Origin: Burkholderiales bacterium
Lineage (GTDB): Bacteria > Pseudomonadota > Gammaproteobacteria > Burkholderiales > SG8-39
Assembly (NCBI GenBank): GCA_016649475.1
Contig: JAENXP010000048.1
Span: 1-9,480 of the forward strand
Direction: 5' to 3'
DNA: 9,480 nucleotides
This document shows, in pieces, positions 4,637 through 9,480 of this stretch. The stretch's first letter is position 1. The number at the start of each line of letters is the position of its first letter. The position numbers and the translations under genes are program-made. The notes below the pieces were generated by a model. That model saw nothing but the letters and a program-made list of their open reading frames with translations, was not told the origin of the DNA and did no database searches.

Positions 4637-5740
4637 GTGCTCAAAACCACTCCCCTCAACGCCGCACACAGAGCCCTGGGCGCGCGCATGGTCGATTTCG
4701 GCGGCTGGGACATGCCCGTCCACTACGGTTCCCAGATCGAGGAACATCACGCGGTGCGGCGCGACGCCGGGATGTTCGATGTCTCGCACATGCTCGCAAT
4801 CGATCTGTACGGCACCGGCGCGCGCGATTTCCTGCGCCGCACCCTCGCCAACAACGTCGGCAAACTGCGCACTCCCGGGCGCGCACTGTATTCATGCATG
4901 CTCAACCACGCGGGCGGGGTCATCGACGATCTGATCGTATACTTCTTTGCCGAGGAATTCTTCCGCCTGGTGGTGAATGCGGGCAGGGCCGAGGCCGACC
5001 TCGCCTGGCTGGAATCGCTGCGGGAACGCCATGGCGCCGCGCCTGAGCTGCTGCCGCGGCGCGACCTCGCCATGATCGCCGTGCAGGGTCCGCACGCACG
5101 CGAGCGGGTATGGCAGGCGCTGCCCGGGACGCGCGCGCCCACCGAAGCGCTGCAACCCTTTCATGGCGTGCAGTTGGGTGAGCTGATGCTGGCGCGCACC
5201 GGCTATACCGGCGAAGACGGATTCGAACTCATGCTGCCGGGGGCGCGCGCGGATGCATTCTGGCAACAATTCATCAGTGCCGGCGTCAAACCCTGCGGAC
5301 TGGGCGCGCGCGACACCCTGCGTCTGGAAGCGGGGATGAATCTATGGGGTCAGGAGATGGACGAGAACGTGTCGCCTTTGGACGCGGGCCTGGCCTGGAC
5401 CGTGGACCTCGCGAGCGCACGCGACTTCGTCGGCAAGGCGGCGCTGCTCGCTCGTCCGCAGCACCGGCAGTTGCTGGGTTTGTTAGCCGTCGAACGCGGC
5501 GCAGTGCTGCGCAGCCACCAGAAAGCGGCTACGGCGCAAGGCGAGGGCGAGATCACCAGCGGCAGCTTTTCGCCGACGCTTGCGCGCTCGATTGCGCTCG
5601 CGCGCATGCCGATGGAAGTCGAGGCCGGCGCGCCGGCCCAGGTGTTGGTGCGCGGCAGGCAGCTCGAGGCCAGGGTGGTGCAGCCGCCGTTCGTGCGCAA
5701 GGGCAGAATCCTAATCGACCAGGGGTGGGAAAAATCATGA
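4637..5740 (+). CDS. gcvT: aminomethyltransferase, T protein of the glycine cleavage system
   Basis: Cytoplasmic 367-aa enzyme that takes the aminomethyl group from the lipoyl arm of H protein, releases ammonia and makes 5,10-methylene-tetrahydrofolate. Family motifs run in order: [21 protein letters not shown] near the N-terminus, FDVSHM (47-52), [11 protein letters not shown] with Asp97 at the position of the catalytic Asp in characterised T proteins, [29 protein letters not shown], and the C-terminal [12 protein letters not shown]. Length is normal for bacteria. The start is GTG 4637, placed by GGAGA five bases upstream and by the conserved N-terminus; an ATG at 4620 is out of frame. The stop overlaps the gcvH start (ATGA, 5737-5740), indicating coupling. 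Expression should respond to glycine through the upstream riboswitch. Confidence 0.96.
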   Translation: MLKTTPLNAAHRALGARMVDFGGWDMPVHYGSQIEEHHAVRRDAGMFDVSHMLAIDLYGTGARDFLRRTLANNVGKLRTPGRALYSCMLNHAGGVIDDLIVYFFAEEFFRLVVNAGRAEADLAWLESLRERHGAAPELLPRRDLAMIAVQGPHARERVWQALPGTRAPTEALQPFHGVQLGELMLARTGYTGEDGFELMLPGARADAFWQQFISAGVKPCGLGARDTLRLEAGMNLWGQEMDENVSPLDAGLAWTVDLASARDFVGKAALLARPQHRQLLGLLAVERGAVLRSHQKAATAQGEGEITSGSFSPTLARSIALARMPMEVEAGAPAQVLVRGRQLEARVVQPPFVRKGRILIDQGWEKS

Positions 5741-6117
5741 AGACTCCCGAAAATTTGAAATACACCGAAACGCATGAATGGCTGAGGAGCGAAGCCGGCG
5801 GCACTTTTGCCGTCGGAATCACCGACCATGCGCAGGAAGTGCTGGGCGACATCGTATTCCTGGAATTGCCACCGGTGGGCAAGCGCTATGCGCGGGGCGA
5901 GGCCTGCGCGGTGATCGAATCGGTGAAGGCCGCTTCCGACATCAACATGCCGGTCGCCGGGGTGGTGGTCGCCGCAAACGAGGATCTGGCGAAATCGCCG
6001 GAGCAGGTCAATGCGGATGCGTACGCCGCGTGGATGTTCAGGATCCAGCCCGACAACGCGCAGGACACCGCCGGCCTGATGGACGCTTCCGCATACGCCG
6101 GTCATGCGGCGAAATAG
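5737..6117 (+). CDS. gcvH: H protein of the glycine cleavage system (lipoyl carrier)
   Basis: A 126-aa carrier protein that shuttles the aminomethyl intermediate from P to T protein and is then reoxidised by L protein. The lipoylation site is Lys64 in the motif ESVKAASDI, as expected for the family. The N-terminal YTETHEWLR and the [19 protein letters not shown] block are typical. Size is normal. The start ATG overlaps the gcvT stop, and the gene ends nine bases before gcvP. The lipoyl group must come from lipoate enzymes encoded elsewhere. Confidence 0.97.
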   Translation: MKTPENLKYTETHEWLRSEAGGTFAVGITDHAQEVLGDIVFLELPPVGKRYARGEACAVIESVKAASDINMPVAGVVVAANEDLAKSPEQVNADAYAAWMFRIQPDNAQDTAGLMDASAYAGHAAK

Positions 6118-6122
6118 GAGGG
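6116..6122 (+). promoter_or_regulatory. strong ribosome-binding site of gcvP
   Basis: AGGAGGG overlaps the gcvH stop codon TAG (6115-6117) and sits four bases before the gcvP ATG at 6127. It is the best Shine-Dalgarno match in the operon and fixes the gcvP start over the internal ATGs at 6139 and 6157. Confidence 0.8.
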
Positions 6123-6126
6123 TGCC

Positions 6127-9018
6127 ATGCAGGAGACTATGACGCGGGTTGCGGCAATGCCGGCGCGCACATCGCTGGCCGAACTGGAGCAGTCCGATGA
6201 ATTTTGCGCACGCCACATCGGTCCGGACAGCACCGAGCAGGCAGCGATGCTGTCCTTACTCGGCTATGCCACGCGAGCGGAGCTGATCGACGCCGTCGTT
6301 CCCGCCGGCATCCGCGACACATCGCCCCTGGATTTGGCTGCCGGCCGGACGGAAACCGGGGCGCTGTCGGAGCTGCGAAATATCGCGGCGAAGAACCAGG
6401 TGCTGCGCTCGTTCATCGGCCAGGGCTATTACGGTACCCATCTTCCCGGCGTAATCCAGCGCAACATTCTGGAAAATCCCGCGTGGTATACGGCTTACAC
6501 CCCGTACCAGGCGGAAATCGCCCAGGGCCGGCTCGAGGCGCTGATCAATTTCCAGACCATGGTATGCGACCTCACCGGCATGAACATCGCCAATGCGTCC
6601 ATGCTCGACGAGGCCACGGCTGCGGCCGAAGCTATGGCGTTGTGCCAGCGCAGGGACAGCGGCGGGAGCAAGGTCTTTTTCGTCGCCGATTCGGTGCTGC
6701 CGCAAACCCTGGACGTGGTGCGCACGCGCGCCGAACCCCTGGGCATCGAGGTGCAATGCGGCCCGGCGCAGACCGCCGCGGCCAGCGGGTGTTTCGGCGC
6801 GCTGCTGCAGTACCCGGGCGCAAACGGCGAGGTGGAGGACTATCACGCATTGGTGCGGGCGGTGCACGCGCGCGGCGGCCTCGTTGCGGTCGCAGCCGAC
6901 CTGCTGGCGCTCACACTGCTCAGCCCGCCGGGAGAGTGGGGTGCCGATGTGGTGCTGGGCTCGGCCCAGCGGTTCGGCCTGCCGCTGGGCTACGGCGGAC
7001 CGCACGCGGCCTATTTCGCCACCCGCGACGAACTGCGGCGCGACCTGCCCGGACGACTGGTCGGGGTAACGATCGACAGCCAGGGCAATCCGGCTTACCG
7101 GCTTGCGCTGCAGACGCGCGAACAACACATACGGCGGGAGAAGGCGACGAGCAATATCTGCACTGCGCAGGTGCTGCTGGCGGTGATCGCGGGCATGTAC
7201 GCCGTGTACCACGGCCCGCGCGGCCTGGCCCGCATCGCGCAGCGGGTCCACCGGCTTACCGGCGTGCTGGCCGCAGGTTTGCGGCAAATGGGCATAGCCA
7301 TAGAGAACGCCTTCTGGTTCGATACGCTGACCCTCGTAACAGGGACGCGTACGCAGGCCGCGCACCTCGCTGCCGCGGCCCGCGGCGTCAACCTGCGCCA
7401 CATCGACAGGGGTCGGGTTGGCGTTTCGCTGGACGAAACCTCGACCGCGGCGGAGGTGAAACTGTTGTGGGAGATCTTCGCGCATTGCGGCGAGGCGACG
7501 CCGGATTTCGACGCGCTCGAACGCGGCGCGGGTGAGGCGTACCCGCCGGCGCTCAAGCGCAGCAGCGGCTTTCTCGCGCACCCGGTATTCAGCCGCTACC
7601 ACTCGGAAACTGCGCTGCTGCGCTATCTGCGCCAGCTCGCCGACCGCGACCTGGCGCTGGACCGGGCGATGATCCCGCTCGGCTCCTGCACCATGAAACT
7701 CAACGCGACCAGCGAGATGCTGCCGATCTCCTGGCCCGAGTTCGCGCATATGCATCCGTTCGCGCCGGCCGCACAGACTGCGGGGTATCGTGAATTGATA
7801 GGCTCGCTAGAGCGCAGCCTGTGCGCCATCACCGGTTATGCAGCGGTGTCCCTGCAGCCCAATGCGGGTTCACAGGGCGAATTCGCCGGACTGCTGGTGA
7901 TCCGCGCCTGGCACCGCTCGCGCGGCGAGCATCAGCGCAGCGTGTGCCTGATTCCGGCGTCGGCGCACGGCACCAATCCGGCTTCTGCCCATATGGCGGG
8001 CATGCGGGTGGTGGTCGTTGCCTGCGACAGCGCAGGCAACATCGATCTCGCTGACCTGCGTGCGAAGGCGGCGCAGCACGGCAATGAACTGGCGGCGATC
8101 ATGGTCACCTATCCGTCCACGCACGGCGTGTTCGAACCGGGGATAAGCGAAATCTGCGACATCGTGCACAAGCACGGCGGCCAGGTGTACATCGACGGCG
8201 CCAACCTGAACGCCATGGCCGGACTGTGCGCGCCGGGGCATTTCGGCGGCGATCTGTCGCATCTGAATCTGCACAAGACCTTCGGCATTCCGCACGGCGG
8301 CGGCGGGCCCGGGGTGGGCCCGCTGGCGGTGGCCGCGCATCTAGTCACGTTCCTCCCCGGGCACCGCGAACTGCCGGCCGGGGCGCAGGGCGCGGTCGCG
8401 GCGGCGCCTTACGGCAGCGCCGGCATCCTGCCGATCGCGTGGATGTACATCGCCCTGCTCGGGCGCGACGGCGTGCGCGCGGCGAGCGAAGCGGCGATCC
8501 TGAACGCAAACTATGTCGCCCGCCGCCTGGCGCCGCACTATCCGGTGCTCTACAGTGGGCCAGGCGGTCTGGTCGCGCACGAATGCGTGCTCGATCTGCG
8601 GCCGCTCAAGGAAGCGAGCGGCATCGGCGCCGAAGACGTGGCCAAGCGGCTGATCGACTATGGCTTTCACGCGCCCACCATGTCGTTTCCGGTCCCGGGC
8701 ACGCTGATGGTCGAGCCTACCGAAAGCGAATCCAGGGCGGAGCTGGATCGCTTCATCGACGCCATGATCGCCATACGCGGGGAAATTCGCGCAGTGGCTG
8801 AAGGCAGCTTTGAGCGCGAGGACAATCCGCTCAGGCAGGCGCCGCACACGGCCGCAATGGTGTGCGCGGACGAATGGCGGCATGCCTATGCGCGCGAACT
8901 CGCGGCCTATCCGCTTGCCGGCCTGCGCAGCTGCAAATACTGGCCGCCGGTGGGACGCGCCGACAATGCCTACGGCGACCGCAATCTTGTCTGTGTTCGT
9001 CTACACGCGCGGGACTAG
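6127..9018 (+). CDS. gcvP: glycine dehydrogenase (decarboxylating), P protein
   Basis: A 963-aa single-chain P protein, the fused form in which the GcvPA-like and GcvPB-like halves are one polypeptide; it decarboxylates glycine and loads the aminomethyl group on H protein. The N-terminus has [10 protein letters not shown] and the [10 protein letters not shown] motif; the first half ends with [14 protein letters not shown] and a fold lacking the cofactor lysine. The second half has [22 protein letters not shown], and the pyridoxal-phosphate lysine Lys717 in [14 protein letters not shown]. The conserved C-terminal block [20 protein letters not shown] is present. The final residues VRLHARD do not match the family ending, which is normally a second cysteine and a proline within four residues (CSCVP in E. 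coli). Residues about 428-434 are encoded by a 21-bp stretch identical to intergenic 353-373. Otherwise intact and typical. Confidence 0.96.
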   Translation: MQETMTRVAAMPARTSLAELEQSDEFCARHIGPDSTEQAAMLSLLGYATRAELIDAVVPAGIRDTSPLDLAAGRTETGALSELRNIAAKNQVLRSFIGQGYYGTHLPGVIQRNILENPAWYTAYTPYQAEIAQGRLEALINFQTMVCDLTGMNIANASMLDEATAAAEAMALCQRRDSGGSKVFFVADSVLPQTLDVVRTRAEPLGIEVQCGPAQTAAASGCFGALLQYPGANGEVEDYHALVRAVHARGGLVAVAADLLALTLLSPPGEWGADVVLGSAQRFGLPLGYGGPHAAYFATRDELRRDLPGRLVGVTIDSQGNPAYRLALQTREQHIRREKATSNICTAQVLLAVIAGMYAVYHGPRGLARIAQRVHRLTGVLAAGLRQMGIAIENAFWFDTLTLVTGTRTQAAHLAAAARGVNLRHIDRGRVGVSLDETSTAAEVKLLWEIFAHCGEATPDFDALERGAGEAYPPALKRSSGFLAHPVFSRYHSETALLRYLRQLADRDLALDRAMIPLGSCTMKLNATSEMLPISWPEFAHMHPFAPAAQTAGYRELIGSLERSLCAITGYAAVSLQPNAGSQGEFAGLLVIRAWHRSRGEHQRSVCLIPASAHGTNPASAHMAGMRVVVVACDSAGNIDLADLRAKAAQHGNELAAIMVTYPSTHGVFEPGISEICDIVHKHGGQVYIDGANLNAMAGLCAPGHFGGDLSHLNLHKTFGIPHGGGGPGVGPLAVAAHLVTFLPGHRELPAGAQGAVAAAPYGSAGILPIAWMYIALLGRDGVRAASEAAILNANYVARRLAPHYPVLYSGPGGLVAHECVLDLRPLKEASGIGAEDVAKRLIDYGFHAPTMSFPVPGTLMVEPTESESRAELDRFIDAMIAIRGEIRAVAEGSFEREDNPLRQAPHTAAMVCADEWRHAYARELAAYPLAGLRSCKYWPPVGRADNAYGDRNLVCVRLHARD
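7408..7428 (+). repeat. 21-bp exact match to the intergenic REP-like element
   Basis: These 21 bases are identical, in the same orientation, to 353-373 between the two lipoprotein genes; the identity stops on both sides. Here they encode RGRVGVS, a normal-looking part of GcvP before LDET. It includes the 16-base inner part of the REP-like repeat plus GTTTCG next to it. Confidence 0.65.
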
Positions 9019-9033
9019 GTACAAGGACACCGA

Positions 9034-9051
9034 GCTATCGAAATCGATAGC
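9034..9051. repeat. 18-bp inverted repeat downstream of gcvP
   Basis: GCTATCGAAATCGATAGC has 8-bp arms around AA and lies 16 bases beyond the gcvP stop. It could be the 3' hairpin of the gcv transcript or an operator for the following GST-like gene. It lacks a T-run and has no G/C-rich stem, which argues against a strong intrinsic terminator. TACAAT at 9084-9089 resembles a -10 for the next gene, but no well-spaced -35 was found. Confidence 0.55.
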
Positions 9052-9171
9052 GTTGATCGAAGACCGACATGCGCAAGGGCAGGTACAATTGTGCTCGAGT
9101 CGCAAGGTCGCGCTGATATCCGGGCGCGCGCGTTGCCCAAACTGAATCCATCATTCGGTCCGAGGACGAAC

Positions 9172-9480
9172 ATGATTTACCAGCTCTACTACTGGCCCGG
9201 CATACAGGGCCGCGGCGAATTCGTGCGCCTGGCCCTGGAAGAAGCCGGGGCCGAATATCTGGATATCGCGCGCATGCCGCAGGAGCAGGGCGGTGGCGTG
9301 GCGGCGATGATGAAATTGCTCGAAGATGCGGAGGTCGAGTGCCCGCCGTTTGCGCCGCCGTTTCTGAAGGCGGGCCGCAGGCTCATCGGGCAAACCGCGA
9401 ACATACTGCTGTTTCTCGGACCGCGACTCGGGCTCGCGCCGCGCGATGCCGCCGGCCGCCTGTGGACGCACCAGCTGCAA
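9172..9480 (+). CDS. glutathione S-transferase-like protein (5' part, cut by window edge)
   Basis: The first 103 codons of a GST-fold protein that probably conjugates or otherwise uses glutathione in the cytoplasm; the substrate is unknown. The thioredoxin-like N-terminal domain starts MIYQLYYWPGIQGRGEFVRL, with Tyr6/Tyr7 at the place of the catalytic Tyr of Tyr-type GSTs and GRGEFVRLALEEAG matching the first helix. Pro62-Pro63 in APPFLKAG fits the cis-proline region, and Gln74-Thr75 fits the usual E/Q-S/T glutathione gamma-glutamyl contact. An insertion-like segment at 36-57 makes this domain longer than average. The helical C-terminal domain has only begun at the edge. GAGGA at 9162-9166 supports the ATG. 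It lies 153 bp after gcvP in the same direction and may be a separate unit. Confidence 0.85.
   Translation, partial: MIYQLYYWPGIQGRGEFVRLALEEAGAEYLDIARMPQEQGGGVAAMMKLLEDAEVECPPFAPPFLKAGRRLIGQTANILLFLGPRLGLAPRDAAGRLWTHQLQ

Noticed and set aside
5344..5736. Open frame before gcvH suggesting a longer H protein
   Set aside because: It is out of frame within gcvT and Arg/Gly-rich from GC bias; the family N-terminus begins at 5737.
938..8883. Long antisense open frames opposite the kinase, gcvP and regulator
   Set aside because: They are Arg/Ala/His-rich, lack family motifs, and arise from third-position GC bias of the real genes on the other strand.
8980..9145. Frameshift that would restore the GcvP C-terminus
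   Set aside because: Neither other forward frame after the conserved YGDRNLVC encodes the expected cysteine-proline ending, so a simple frameshift is not supported.

Overview
The window is a GC-rich proteobacterial chromosome segment, most likely betaproteobacterial. That placement rests on base composition, on the gcvT-gcvH-gcvP order behind a tandem glycine riboswitch, and on the EnvZ-like kinase and GST sequence types; it is an inference, not a phylogenetic result. It holds nine genes, one of them cut by the right edge, and one large structured RNA leader. Most of it is ordinary housekeeping and sensing. The least explained part is the first 0.9 kb.

Positions 1-952: two tandem, minus-strand genes for small Ala/Pro-rich lipoproteins (86 and 95 aa) that are clear duplicates of each other. 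Their length difference is exactly one 9-residue repeat. A 17-bp sequence occurs three times around them (1-17, 352-368 inverted, 408-424) and resembles a REP-type palindromic repeat. A 21-bp stretch including most of the middle copy recurs exactly inside gcvP. The 727-952 gap separates the lipoproteins from a divergent two-component operon and carries a GATACAT direct repeat with 10-bp period, a plausible response-regulator operator.

Positions 953-3093: an OmpR/PhoB-type response regulator and an EnvZ-like membrane histidine kinase, coupled by an ATGA overlap. Positions 3174-4169: a convergent, minus-strand aldo/keto reductase with an export-type N-terminus but only one arginine of the Tat pair. 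Two short hairpins lie in the convergent junction.

Positions 4350-9018: the glycine cleavage operon. A candidate promoter at 4349-4377 sits on a cluster of CTAG palindromes and is followed by a two-aptamer glycine riboswitch, a terminator-like hairpin with five Ts, then gcvT, gcvH (ATGA overlap) and gcvP. Together they make the T, H and P proteins, which with lipoamide dehydrogenase (not in the window) split glycine into CO2, ammonia and a methylene group on tetrahydrofolate. The riboswitch ties expression to glycine. The very C-terminus of GcvP departs from the family.

Positions 9019-9480: a 153-bp gap with an 18-bp inverted repeat, then the first 103 codons of a glutathione S-transferase-like gene that runs off the edge. 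I saw no tRNA, rRNA, CRISPR array, transposase or phage gene. I do not see convincing evidence for a wholly new system; the lipoprotein pair with its repeats and adjacent two-component system is the best candidate for something undescribed.
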